From Oscillospiraceae bacterium (GTDB lineage: Bacteria > Bacillota > Clostridia > Oscillospirales > Oscillospiraceae), in assembly GCA_017458065.1 (NCBI GenBank), contig JAFTGD010000043.1, positions 186,001-250,000 on the forward strand: a DNA stretch of 64,000 nucleotides, in the 5' to 3' direction. The notes under the pieces were generated by a model. That model was not told the origin of the DNA. It worked only from the letters and a program-made list of their open reading frames with translations, and ran no database searches. The stretch's first letter is position 1, and each line of letters begins with the position of its first letter. Of the stretch, positions 51,465-60,157 are shown piece after piece. The position numbers were made by a program, and so were the translations under genes.

Positions 51465-52411
51465 CCCTGCCAGCCCTTGAGGGCTGAGATGTTATAGGCG
51501 AGGAGGCTGCTGCGGTAGTTGTCCTTGTTGAGCTTCCACTGATAAGGCGTGGTGTTCAGCATCTTCTTGAAGTTTCTCGTATAGGTCGAGACCGAAGCAA
51601 AGCCGCATTCCATCGCAACGACGTCCATCGAGCTGTCAGACCGGCTCATCAGGTCACAGGCCTTCTGGATTCGCACAAGGTTGACATAATCCATCGGGGC
51701 CATATTCATGTAGTCCTCGAAGACCCGGCGGAAATGCACTTCGCTCAGACCGCACTCACGTGCGAGATCACCGGCGCGAATGGTGTCCTGATAGTGTTCC
51801 TCCACGAAACGAAGGGCGGGGGTGATCTGGGTCAGAAGAGCGGTGTCGGGATTCATCTCCCACTGCTCGTCTGATCCCTTGCCCTCCTGAATGCGAAGGA
51901 TCTCAAGGAGGAAAGAACGAATCAGCAGGCTGACAGATTCTTTATAATAAGGCAGCTTCTGTCGCATCTCCTCAAAAATCCGGTCTGCCGTCTTCGCCAG
52001 TACCGGGCAATCCTCCAGGGAAAGAAGATCGGCGCGCTGCGTGATAACGGACAGTTTTTTTGCCTGGACTTTCGGATTGTTCGGGAACAGTTCCCGGATC
52101 AACTGCGTGGGATCAAAGAAAAGATACTCCCAGTAGTTGATATCGTTGCTCAAGGTGTTATGGGGATAGTTGGGAGGAATCAGAGAGAGCATATCTCCGT
52201 GATAGTCGTTTTCTCGCTCACCGAGGATCAACCGCCCGTTTCCGTGGCGGCAGAAGCCAAATTCAAACAGGTTATGGAAATGCAGCTCATTCGGCCGATC
52301 CTTGTGACCGTACTCGCCGACCCAGCGCTCTCCCATCAAAGCGAGGACGCTCTCGCCCTGCGGCAGCTCATAAAAGCGAAATTCGATTTTATCACGTTTT
52401 TTTCTTCCCAT
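51449..52411 (-). CDS. AraC-family transcriptional regulator
   Basis: A 320-residue regulator. The N-terminal cupin-like sensor domain (about 20-130; NELHFHNLFEFGFC and the DMLSLIPPNYPH segment) is followed by a C-terminal double helix-turn-helix (RAGDLARECGLSEVHFRRVF near 220; VAMECGFASVSTYTRNFKK near 270). The layout is that of sugar-responsive activators such as those of galactosides or rhamnose. Its position just upstream of lacZ on the same strand suggests control of that gene. Confidence 0.9.
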   Translation of the reverse strand: MGRKKRDKIEFRFYELPQGESVLALMGERWVGEYGHKDRPNELHFHNLFEFGFCRHGNGRLILGERENDYHGDMLSLIPPNYPHNTLSNDINYWEYLFFDPTQLIRELFPNNPKVQAKKLSVITQRADLLSLEDCPVLAKTADRIFEEMRQKLPYYKESVSLLIRSFLLEILRIQEGKGSDEQWEMNPDTALLTQITPALRFVEEHYQDTIRAGDLARECGLSEVHFRRVFEDYMNMAPMDYVNLVRIQKACDLMSRSDSSMDVVAMECGFASVSTYTRNFKKMLNTTPYQWKLNKDNYRSSLLAYNISALKGWQGLDSQ

Positions 52412-52585
52412 GTGTCTCCTTTATACTGCGGTCGCCCGCTGCGAAAAAATTTTTTATATATTTGCGAGCAGATGGTTTTCCACTGCTCACTCTGTTATTG
52501 TAACGCAAATCCGCCAGAGAATCAATTCAAAATTTTATAATATCTATGAGAATAAAGCATGGGTGCTGAATGTAAAAAAGAGAAC

Positions 52586-52614
52586 TTGACTTCACTATCA
52601 TATTATGGTATAAA
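52586..52614 (+). promoter_or_regulatory. Promoter of the SCIFF operon
   Basis: TTGACT (52586-52591) and TATAAA (52609-52614) are 17 bases apart, about 30 bases before the precursor gene. Confidence 0.75.
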
Positions 52615-52642
52615 AAAATATATTGTTTTGGAGGATACCACG

Positions 52643-52801
52643 ATGGAATTGAAGCATATTGTCACCCTGAAGACCCGGAATCTTTGCGACAGCGCGGCAA
52701 ACGGCGGCTGCGGCGAGTGCCAGACCTCCTGCCAGTCTGCCTGCAAGACCAGCTGCGGCATCGCCAACCAGAAGTGCGAGAACACCGAGGCGAAGAAGTA
52801 A
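52643..52801 (+). CDS. SCIFF ranthipeptide precursor (six-cysteine peptide)
   Basis: A 52-residue precursor of the SCIFF family (six cysteines in forty-five residues), a ribosomal peptide widespread in Clostridia whose cysteines become linked by thioethers to non-alpha carbons (ranthipeptide). The core GGCGECQTSCQSACKTSCGI has the family's regular C-x2-C-x3-C-x3-C-x3-C spacing, followed by NQKCE with the sixth. An N-terminal Cys (NLCDS) adds a seventh. ATG 52643 is nine bases after ttggagg; a longer frame from 52559 exists but lacks a ribosome binding site. The maturase gene follows. The biological role of SCIFF peptides (quorum-type signalling, in some reports) is not settled. Confidence 0.95.
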   Translation: MELKHIVTLKTRNLCDSAANGGCGECQTSCQSACKTSCGIANQKCENTEAKK

Positions 52802-52821
52802 GGGCTCGAAAGGCAAGAATT

Positions 52822-52844
52822 GCCGCCGGAAGGCGGCTTTTTTT
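52822..52844 (+). terminator. Hairpin with T-run between SCIFF precursor and maturase
   Basis: A 6-bp GC-only stem (gccgcc/ggcggc) with GGAA loop, followed by seven T. Partial read-through would give much more precursor mRNA than maturase mRNA, as is usual for peptide systems. Confidence 0.85.
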
Positions 52845-52868
52845 ATGGCGTTTTGCGGAGGGAAGGAA

Positions 52869-54260
52869 ATGATCCACCAATTTCAGCTGAACGGGTACAA
52901 CATCGTTCTGGATGTCTGTTCCGGCGCGGTCCATGTTGTGGACGAGCTCGCCTATGAAATGATCGCGCGGTTTGAGACGCAGAGCTATGAACAGATGGAA
53001 GCGGAGCTGCTGGAGCGGTATCGGGACGAGCCGGCTGTGACAGCGGCCGAAATCTCCAGATGTTATGCGGAGATCAGCGCACTGAAGGAAGCGGGACAGC
53101 TTTTTACGCCGGACACCTTTGCCCCCATGGCGGGAGAGCTCAAAGCACGCAGCGGAGATGTCATCAAGGCCCTCTGCCTGCATGTGGCGCACACCTGCAA
53201 CCTCAACTGCGCCTACTGCTTTGCCAGCCAGGGAAAGTACCACGGCGAACGGGCCGTTATGAGCCTTGACGTCGGCAAGCGGGCGCTGGACTTCCTGATC
53301 GAGCACTCCGGCAGCCGAAGGAACCTTGAAGTGGACTTTTTCGGCGGGGAACCGCTGATGAACTTTGATGTGGTCAAAGAGCTGGTCGCCTATGCGCGCG
53401 TCCGGGAGAAGGAGGCGGGGAAAAACTGCCGCTTCACGCTTACGACCAACGGGATGCTGATCGACGACGATGTGATCGACTTCTGCAACCGGGAGATGAG
53501 CAACGTGGTGCTCTCTCTGGACGGACGGAAAGAGATCCACGACCGCTTCCGCGTGGACTATGCCGGAAACGGCAGCTGGGATCGGATTGTCCCGAAGTTT
53601 CAAAAGCTGGTTCAGGCCCGCGGCGGAAAGAACTATTACATGCGCGGGACCTTTACCCACGCCAATCCGGATTTTCTGCAGGACATCCGGCAGATGCTGG
53701 ATCTCGGATTTACCGAGCTGAGCATGGAGCCGGTCGTCTGCGCGCCCGAAGATCCGTCCGCACTGACCGCGGAAGACCTTGTGACGGTCAAACAGCAGTA
53801 TGAGGAGCTGGCCGCCCTCATGCTGGAGCGCGAGGCGGAAGGGAGACCCTTCACCTTCTATCACTACATGCTGGATCTCGCGGGAGGGCCCTGCATCTAT
53901 AAGAGGATCTCCGGCTGCGGATCGGGAACGGAGTATATGGCCGTCACGCCCTGGGGCGATCTTTACCCCTGCCACCAGTTTGTGGGAGAAGAGCGTTTCC
54001 GTCTCGGCGACATCTGGAACGGGCTGGACAACCCGGAGGTGCGGGGCGAGTTTGCGGCCTGCAACGTCTATGCCAAGCCCGAGTGCCGGGACTGTTGGGC
54101 GCGGCTCTACTGCTCCGGCGGCTGCGCCGCGAATGCCTGGCATGCCACCGGCAGCATCACGGGCGTCTATGAGGCCGGCTGCGAGCTCTTCCGTAAGCGC
54201 ATGGAGTGCGCGATCATGATGGCGGCTGCCCGGGCGGAACGGGCGCAGCAGGAAACATGA
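52869..54260 (+). CDS. SCIFF-maturing radical SAM/SPASM enzyme
   Basis: A 463-residue radical S-adenosylmethionine enzyme that forms the thioether bridges of the SCIFF peptide. The SAM-binding cluster motif C-x3-C-x2-C is CNLNCAYC near residue 110. The N-terminal ~90 residues are a RiPP-recognition-type domain (IHQFQLNGYNIVLDVCSGAV). The C-terminal SPASM region carries further cluster ligands (CGSGTEYMAVTPWGDLYPCH, then CRDCWARLYCSGGC). The start is ATG 52869, after ggagggaagg; ATG 52845 is in frame but lies at the end of the terminator. The decarboxylase gene overlaps by ATGA. Confidence 0.95.
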   Translation: MIHQFQLNGYNIVLDVCSGAVHVVDELAYEMIARFETQSYEQMEAELLERYRDEPAVTAAEISRCYAEISALKEAGQLFTPDTFAPMAGELKARSGDVIKALCLHVAHTCNLNCAYCFASQGKYHGERAVMSLDVGKRALDFLIEHSGSRRNLEVDFFGGEPLMNFDVVKELVAYARVREKEAGKNCRFTLTTNGMLIDDDVIDFCNREMSNVVLSLDGRKEIHDRFRVDYAGNGSWDRIVPKFQKLVQARGGKNYYMRGTFTHANPDFLQDIRQMLDLGFTELSMEPVVCAPEDPSALTAEDLVTVKQQYEELAALMLEREAEGRPFTFYHYMLDLAGGPCIYKRISGCGSGTEYMAVTPWGDLYPCHQFVGEERFRLGDIWNGLDNPEVRGEFAACNVYAKPECRDCWARLYCSGGCAANAWHATGSITGVYEAGCELFRKRMECAIMMAAARAERAQQET

Positions 54261-55606
54261 ACACGCCGATCTGCGACTTTGTCCGCGCCTACGCCGCGGC
54301 AGAGTCCGTCCGTTTTCACATGCCCGGCCACAAAGGGAAAGAAACACCGGGAATCGTGCCCGGTGTCCGGCAACTGGATATCACGGAGATCGCCGGCGCG
54401 GACGTGCTGTATGACGCCCGGGGGATCATCCGGGAGAGCGAGGAGAACGCCGCCCGGCTTTTCGGCAGCGCACGGACCGTGTATTCCACCGAAGGCTCGT
54501 CCCTCTGCATCCGGGCGATGCTGTACCTCGCGCTGATGCATGCAAAGTTTCTCGGGCGCGAGGCGAAGATCGCCGCCGGCCGCAACGCGCACCGGGTGTT
54601 CCTGGAAACGGCGGCACTGCTGGATCTCGATGTGACATGGCTGGGGAGCGGAGACGAGCTGCTGCGGGCGAAACTCAGCCCCAAAGAGCTGGAAGCGATG
54701 TTCGCCGTTGACACGGCTGCGCCGACTGCCGTCTATGTGACAAGCCCGGATTATCTCGGAAATCGCGCCGACCTGAGCCGGATCGCCGAAATCTGTCACA
54801 GGCACGGTGCTGTGCTGCTCGTGGACAACGCCCACGGGGCTTATCTGAAGTTCCTGGAGCGTTCGGAGCACCCGCTGGACTGCGGAGCAGACCTCTGCTG
54901 TGACTCGGCCCACAAGACCTTGACGGTGCTGACCGGAGGCGCGTATCTGCATGCCTCCCGGAGCTGCCCTGCAGAGCTGCTCCCGATGATGGAGCGGGCC
55001 ATGGCGCTCTATGCCAGCACCAGTCCCTCCTGGCTGATCCTTCAGTCTCTGGACGCGGCGAACGCGCTGCTTGCCGCGGGCTATCCGGAGAGAATCCGCG
55101 AGACGGTCGGACTGCTTTGTGAAGTGAAGCAGCACCTGTGGGAACAGGGCTGGGAGCAGACCGGCGATGAGCCGCTGAAGCTGACCCTAAGCCCGAAGAG
55201 CAAGGGGTACACCGGAACAAAACTCGCCGAACTCCTGCGGGAAAAGGGGATGGTCTGCGAGTTCTCGGATCCGGACTACCTGGTGCTGATGATCACGCCG
55301 GAAAACACCCGGGAGGAACTGGATCAGCTGCTTTCCGCATTGGGAGAATTGCCGGAGAGGGCGCCGAACAAAACAAGCCCTCCCGTCACGGAACGTCCGC
55401 TCCCGGTGCTCCGGCCGAGAGAGGCGCTGTTTTGCCCCTTCGAGAGAATTCCGGTCGAAGAGAGCGAGGGGAGGATCCTTGCGTCCCCAAGTGTGAGCTG
55501 CCCGCCGGCGGTGCCGATCGTGATCTGCGGCGAGCGCATCGACCGCGATGCGCTGGAGATGTTCCGCTACTACGGGATCGAATCCTGCGACGTCATCATA
55601 GAATAG
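54257..55606 (+). CDS. PLP-dependent Orn/Lys/Arg decarboxylase family protein
   Basis: A 449-residue fold-type I PLP enzyme of the family that includes arginine, lysine and ornithine decarboxylases. FHMPGHKGKE at residues 21-30 is the family hallmark; the PLP-binding Lys is in DSAHKTLTVLTGGAYLH near residue 218 and LVDNAHGAY near 190 holds the cofactor Asp. It is shorter than classic biodegradative decarboxylases (~700 residues) and resembles the SpeA-like enzymes of Firmicutes. Its start overlaps the SCIFF maturase stop (ATGA), so both are made together. Probably makes a polyamine; whether it serves the peptide system is unknown. Confidence 0.9.
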   Translation: MNTPICDFVRAYAAAESVRFHMPGHKGKETPGIVPGVRQLDITEIAGADVLYDARGIIRESEENAARLFGSARTVYSTEGSSLCIRAMLYLALMHAKFLGREAKIAAGRNAHRVFLETAALLDLDVTWLGSGDELLRAKLSPKELEAMFAVDTAAPTAVYVTSPDYLGNRADLSRIAEICHRHGAVLLVDNAHGAYLKFLERSEHPLDCGADLCCDSAHKTLTVLTGGAYLHASRSCPAELLPMMERAMALYASTSPSWLILQSLDAANALLAAGYPERIRETVGLLCEVKQHLWEQGWEQTGDEPLKLTLSPKSKGYTGTKLAELLREKGMVCEFSDPDYLVLMITPENTREELDQLLSALGELPERAPNKTSPPVTERPLPVLRPREALFCPFERIPVEESEGRILASPSVSCPPAVPIVICGERIDRDALEMFRYYGIESCDVIIE

Positions 55607-55639
55607 AGCGATCATTCCCCTCACCAGGTATAGAAGCTG

Positions 55640-55699
55640 TTTACTCCCCGCTTCCGGCGGGGAGTAAACAATTTCCCCTCGCCAATCCGGCGAGGGGAA
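55640..55699. terminator. Two tandem hairpins between convergent genes
   Basis: A 12-bp stem (55640-55651 with 55657-55668) and an 11-bp stem (55673-55683 with 55689-55699) stand in tandem between the decarboxylase gene and the signal peptidase gene coming from the other side. One for each strand is the simple reading. Confidence 0.75.
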
Positions 55700-55707
55700 T
55701 CTGTTGT

Positions 55708-56349
55708 TCAGGAGGGGCGCAGGGTCGCAATCAGCTCGGAGAAAAAGTTTGGATCATAAAGCTCAAACCGCGTGAGCGGCCAGATCTTCACAAACACTTT
55801 CCCCAGCATCTGCTCGTCGCCGATCAGGCCGAGAATGCTGCTGCGCGAATCGACGGAGCTGCCCCGGTTGTCGCCGAGGACAAACCACGCGTGCTCAGGG
55901 ATATCCAGCGGATAGGACATGTCGTTGGTCCCCGATTCGGAGTACAGGGCGTAGGGCTCAAAGAGGTCATAACCGTTCAGCCGGACGTGCCCGTCGGAGA
56001 GCACCTCGACCTGATCGCCCGGTCCGGCGATCACACGCTTAATGAGGATCCGGTCCTCGTGCCGGAACGCGGCCAGATCGCCGTCCTGCAGCGCCGCCTT
56101 TGGAATGGCGAGGACGACGTCCTTTTCCTCCAGCGTCGGGGACATGGAGCTGCCGTAGATGATGTATCCCGAGAGCAGACAGAAAAAGGTGACCGCGGCA
56201 ACCAGGATCACGATAATGAGAAACAGAATCACGCGCAGCGCGGTCGGGAGACCGCGCTTTTTCTGCATGCGCGCCAGCTCTCTGCGCAGCTGATCCGAAG
56301 TCGGGCGGCGGCGCTGCAGCGCGACGGCGTCGGAAGTCTTATTCGCCAT
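55708..56349 (-). CDS. lepB: Signal peptidase I
   Basis: A 213-residue type I signal peptidase that releases exported proteins from their leader. One N-terminal membrane segment (VILFLIIVILVAAVTFFCLL) is followed by the catalytic Ser in YGSSMSPTLEEKD, the catalytic Lys in RILIKRVIAGPGD, and box E in FVLGDNRGSSVDSRSS. ATG 56349 is chosen because aaggaggcagcg precedes it. The coiled-coil gene upstream overlaps by 11 bases. Confidence 0.93.
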   Translation of the reverse strand: MANKTSDAVALQRRRPTSDQLRRELARMQKKRGLPTALRVILFLIIVILVAAVTFFCLLSGYIIYGSSMSPTLEEKDVVLAIPKAALQDGDLAAFRHEDRILIKRVIAGPGDQVEVLSDGHVRLNGYDLFEPYALYSESGTNDMSYPLDIPEHAWFVLGDNRGSSVDSRSSILGLIGDEQMLGKVFVKIWPLTRFELYDPNFFSELIATLRPS

Positions 56350-57139
56350 CGCTGCCTCCTTCAAGGGAGCGCAGACGCTTTTGCAGCAGCTCGCTCACAT
56401 CCTGCCAGAAGGCGTTGCTGTCGTCCTGTGCGTGCTGAAGCAGAAGCTCGGCATCCGCGGCGGCCTTCTGCTCGGTGGCGGAAGCTGCGGCTTCGGCGTT
56501 TTTCAGGACGATCGCGGCGGCTTCCTCCGCCTGACGGACGGTATCCGCGGCAGTTTCTTCCGCTTTGCGAACGGTCTCCCGGGCGGTCTGTTCCGCCAGA
56601 CGGATGGTCTCTGCGGCCTGATCTGCGGCGCTGTTTTTCACCGCTTCCGCGTCCGCTTCGGCGGAACGGCGCAGATTCGCCGCGTGCTGTTCCGCATCCT
56701 GCAGGCAGCGGGAAGCTTCTCCGTCTGTGGCAGCGATCAGCTTTTTGAGCCCTTCTTCCTGCCTGTTCATAAGATCTTCCCGCTGCTGCAGGCGCAGTTC
56801 CCATTCCTGCAGACGCTGATCCCGGGCCGCCTGCGCCTCGCGCTGGCTGGCTGCGGCATCATCCGCCGCAATCCGCGCTTCCTGCAGGATCGCAGCCGTC
56901 TGCACGTCCGAATCGGCGCTGCTTTGCTCTCGGGCTCTTGCAAGCTCCTCTTCCAGCTCCTTTACCTGTTTGCGAAGCGCAGCGCGGTCACGGCGCAGCG
57001 TCTCGTTTTCGCTCTGGGCTTCCAGAAGAAAGGTTAGCAGATCTCTGCGATTCAGTTTTTGGACTTCTCTGTCTGTCAAGGCGTCCTCGTAACCTCCATT
57101 TCGTCTCGCTTCCCTGTAGCGACAGGAAAGCTCGCTCAT
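56339..57139 (-). CDS. Coiled-coil protein, function unknown
   Basis: A 266-residue protein that is almost all helix. Residues ~25-120 have a first coiled coil (FLLEAQSENETLRRDRAALR ...), and ~140-235 a long Ala/Glu/Arg-rich coiled coil with 11-residue-type repeats such as AEETAADTVRQAEEAAAIVL. There is no membrane segment. Composition and layout recall DivIVA-like or secretion-associated scaffold proteins, but no family is recognised. It overlaps lepB by 11 bases, so the two are co-translated; a link to protein export or division is only a guess. Confidence 0.75.
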   Translation of the reverse strand: MSELSCRYREARRNGGYEDALTDREVQKLNRRDLLTFLLEAQSENETLRRDRAALRKQVKELEEELARAREQSSADSDVQTAAILQEARIAADDAAASQREAQAARDQRLQEWELRLQQREDLMNRQEEGLKKLIAATDGEASRCLQDAEQHAANLRRSAEADAEAVKNSAADQAAETIRLAEQTARETVRKAEETAADTVRQAEEAAAIVLKNAEAAASATEQKAAADAELLLQHAQDDSNAFWQDVSELLQKRLRSLEGGSDGE

Positions 57140-57214
57140 TTCGGTACTCGTCCTTTTCCGTGCGGATCCACTTCGTTGGGTTCCGCACGGATTATGAACG
57201 GGATTGATTTCAAT

Positions 57215-59836
57215 TTAGCCCAGGTGGGAAAGGTTGGCTTTCAGGTTTTCGATCAGGGCTTCGAGTTTGGCCTGCTTGTCGCGTTCGGCGTTGACAACCG
57301 CTTCCGGCGCACGGGTGACAAAGTTCTGGTTGGAGAGCTTGCTGATCTGTCCCTGCAGCTGCTTTTCGGCGTTGGCAAGCTCCTTCTGGAGCCGGGCGCG
57401 CTCTTTTTCCAGGTCGACCAGGTCCTCCATCGGCATGAACATCCGGGCGTTGTCGGTGACCGCGGTGACCATCCGGTCCGCCTCGGCGGGCACTTCGCCG
57501 AGGACGCTGACTTCGCTGGCATAGGCGAGCTTGGTGATGTAGCTCTGGCCTGCCTCGAAGGCCTCGCGCTCCTGCGTGACAATCATCAGATGCGCCTTGC
57601 GGGAGGGCGGCACGTTCATCTCGCTGCGGCGGGCGCGGACTGCCTTGATGGCGTCCATGACGGTCTCAAAACGCTGGGCGTCCACCGGGTAGGAGAGTTC
57701 CTCTTTGAAGGCGGGATAATCCTGCACCATCAGGGCCTCGCCTTCATGGGGCAGCGCCTGCCAGATCTCTTCCGTGATAAACGGGGTAAAGGGATGAAGC
57801 AGCTTCAAAATCTCCGTCAGCACGTACAGCAGGACCTGCTGCGCACTGCGGTTTGCCGCTTCGTCGCCGCTGTTGAGGCGGGGCTTGGTGAGCTCGATGT
57901 ACCAGTCGCAGTAGTCGTCCCAGATAAAGTCATAGATCTTGCCGGCCGCAACGCCAAGCTCAAAGTGGTCCATGTTCTCGCAGACCTCTTTCACCACATC
58001 GTTGAGGCGGGAGAGGATCCACTTGTCTTCCAGCTCCAGAGTCTCGGGCAGCTCGTTCTTCTCAATGCTGAGATTCATCATCACAAAGCGGGAGGCGTTC
58101 CACAGCTTGTTGCAGAAGTTGCGCATGGCCTCGCACTTTTCCACATAGAAGCGCATGTCGTTGCCGGGGGAGTTGCCCGTGATGAGATTGAAGCGCAGCG
58201 CGTCGGCGCCGTACTGGTCGATCATGTCCAGCGGATCGATGCCATTGCCGAGGGACTTGGACATCTTTCGGCCGAGGCTGTCGCGGACCAGACCGTGGAT
58301 AAAGACGGTCTTGAAGGGCTCTTCCTGCATCTGCTCCATGCCGGAGAAGATCATGCGCGCGACCCAGAAGAAGATGATGTCATAGCCGGTGACCATGACG
58401 CTGGTCGGGTACCAGAAGTCCAGATCGGAGGTCTTCTCCGGCCAGCCCATCGTGGAGAAGGGCCACAGGGCGGAGGAGAACCAGGTATCCAGAACGTCTT
58501 CCTCGCGGTGGATGTTCTTGCTGCCGCAGTGGGCGCAGCAGGTCGCATCCTCACGGGAGACTGTGATCTCGCCGCAGTCGTCGCAGTACCAGGCGGGGAT
58601 CTGGTGGCCCCACCAGAGCTGGCGCGAGATGCACCAGTCGTGGACGTTCTCCATCCAGTTGAGATAGGTCTTGGTAAAGCGCTCGGGGACAAACTTGACA
58701 CGGCCGTCCTTGACCACGTCGATGGCCGCTTTGGCCAGAGGCTTCATCTTCACGAACCACTGGGGGCTGGTGAGCGGTTCCACCACGCTGCCGCAGCGGT
58801 AGCAGCAGCCCACGTTGTGGCTGTAGGGCTCGACCTTGATGAGATAGCCCTGCTCCTCCAGGTCCTTCACAATGGCTTCGCGGCACTCGTAACGGTCCAT
58901 GCCGTTATATTTGCCGCCGTTGATGATTTTGGCGTCCTCGTCGATGCACTGGATCTGCTCCAGATTGTGGCGAAGGCCGACCTCATAGTCGTTGGGGTCG
59001 TGGCAGGGCGTCATCTTGACCGCGCCGGTACCGAAGCCGAGTTCGACATACTCATCCGCCACGATGGGCAGCTTTCTGCCCACCAGCGGGAGGATGGCGT
59101 TCTTGCCCACCAGGTGGGTATAGCGCTCGTCGTCCGGGTGGACGGCGACGCCGGTGTCGCCCAGCATCGTCTCGGGACGGGTCGTCGCGATGATGAACTC
59201 CTCGTCGGAGTCCTCGATCGGGTAGCGGATATGCCAGAAGTGGCCGGGCATGTCCTTGTACTCGACCTCTGCGTCGGAGAGGGCGGTACGGCAGTGGGGG
59301 CACCAGTTGATGATGCGGCTGCCCTTGTAGATCAGACCCTTGTCATACAGCTCGCAGAAGGTCTCGCGGACCGCTCTGGCACAGACACTGTCCATGGTGA
59401 AGCGGTTGCGCTCCCAGTCGCAGGAGGCGCCAAGGCGCTTCTGCTGCTCGATGATGCGATTGCCGTACTGGTTCTTCCAGTCCCAGACGCGCTCCAGGAA
59501 CTTCTCGCGGCCCAGGTCGTAGCGGGTCAGGCCCTCCTTGGTGCGAAGCTCTTCTTCCACGCGGATCTGGGTTGCGATGCCGGCGTGGTCCTGTCCCGGC
59601 AGCCAGAGCGTGGCAAAGCCCTGCATGCGCTTGTAGCGGGTCAGGATGTCCTGCAGGGTGCCGTCCAGGGCGTGGCCCATGTGCAGCTGCCCTGTGACGT
59701 TGGGTGGCGGCATCACAATGGAAAAAGGCTTTTTCTTATCGTCCCGGATCCCCCGGAAGAAGCCGCCCTTATCCCAAAAATCATAGATCTTCGACTCCAC
59801 GGCATGTGGGTCGTACACCTTCGGCAATTCTTTCAT
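57215..59836 (-). CDS. valS: Valyl-tRNA synthetase
   Basis: An 873-residue class I synthetase that charges tRNA-Val. The HIGH motif appears in [15 protein letters not shown] near residue 45 and KMSKS in [11 protein letters not shown] near 525. The editing domain lies between them, and the C-terminus ends in the ValS coiled coil ([20 protein letters not shown]). ATG 59836 ([20 protein letters not shown]) follows aggaggagtg; the longer open frame to 59938 runs through the T-box and is not coding. Expression is governed by the T-box in the leader. Confidence 0.97.
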   Translation of the reverse strand: MKELPKVYDPHAVESKIYDFWDKGGFFRGIRDDKKKPFSIVMPPPNVTGQLHMGHALDGTLQDILTRYKRMQGFATLWLPGQDHAGIATQIRVEEELRTKEGLTRYDLGREKFLERVWDWKNQYGNRIIEQQKRLGASCDWERNRFTMDSVCARAVRETFCELYDKGLIYKGSRIINWCPHCRTALSDAEVEYKDMPGHFWHIRYPIEDSDEEFIIATTRPETMLGDTGVAVHPDDERYTHLVGKNAILPLVGRKLPIVADEYVELGFGTGAVKMTPCHDPNDYEVGLRHNLEQIQCIDEDAKIINGGKYNGMDRYECREAIVKDLEEQGYLIKVEPYSHNVGCCYRCGSVVEPLTSPQWFVKMKPLAKAAIDVVKDGRVKFVPERFTKTYLNWMENVHDWCISRQLWWGHQIPAWYCDDCGEITVSREDATCCAHCGSKNIHREEDVLDTWFSSALWPFSTMGWPEKTSDLDFWYPTSVMVTGYDIIFFWVARMIFSGMEQMQEEPFKTVFIHGLVRDSLGRKMSKSLGNGIDPLDMIDQYGADALRFNLITGNSPGNDMRFYVEKCEAMRNFCNKLWNASRFVMMNLSIEKNELPETLELEDKWILSRLNDVVKEVCENMDHFELGVAAGKIYDFIWDDYCDWYIELTKPRLNSGDEAANRSAQQVLLYVLTEILKLLHPFTPFITEEIWQALPHEGEALMVQDYPAFKEELSYPVDAQRFETVMDAIKAVRARRSEMNVPPSRKAHLMIVTQEREAFEAGQSYITKLAYASEVSVLGEVPAEADRMVTAVTDNARMFMPMEDLVDLEKERARLQKELANAEKQLQGQISKLSNQNFVTRAPEAVVNAERDKQAKLEALIENLKANLSHLG

Positions 59837-59845
59837 GGCTCTATC

Positions 59846-60115
59846 ACTCCTCCTATAAAAATCCGCCCTGAAGCAGGCTGCTTCAGGGCGGCGTAACCGC
59901 GGTACCACCTGAATTCCGCATGCGGGCTCTCCGCACACGGCACTCTTTGGCCCTTAACGTGGGCCGACGCCGACACTACGCAGGCTCCGCAGTGCGGAAC
60001 CCTTCCCGCCGGGCGCTCCGGGCCGACCTTCCGCAGCACCGTACAGAGGCTTTCACCGGCCGCCTCCTCTCTGAGGTACGATATTCTGCGTACTCCTGCC
60101 CTTCACAGCGCAATT
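59846..60115 (-). promoter_or_regulatory. T-box riboswitch of valS
   Basis: On the minus strand the leader contains, in order, a long stem I with agagaggag and the apical GGTGAAAGCC, the T-box core AGGTGGTACCGCGG (59897-59910) and a terminator with an 11-bp stem (59863-59873 with 59881-59891) followed by ATTTTT. Uncharged tRNA-Val would pair with the core and block the terminator. The specifier is probably GUC (complement at 60025-60027), but I did not fold the whole of stem I, and its 5' boundary is approximate. Confidence 0.92.
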
Positions 60116-60157
60116 GAGAAAGAACTTAAGGAATTATACACGGGGAAAGACGGTTTG

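Noticed and set aside
52559..52642. N-terminal extension of the SCIFF precursor
   Set aside because: The frame is open, but it overlaps the promoter and lacks a ribosome binding site; ATG 52643 has a good one and matches the family.
57158..57190. Hairpin ccgtgcgga/tccgcacgg as terminator of valS
   Set aside because: The stem is good, but on the minus strand it is followed by AAAAGG and not by T, so terminator function is not supported.
57059..59896. A 945-codon plus-strand open frame opposite valS
   Set aside because: Antisense of valS with typical shadow composition; valS has all motifs, a T-box and a ribosome binding site.
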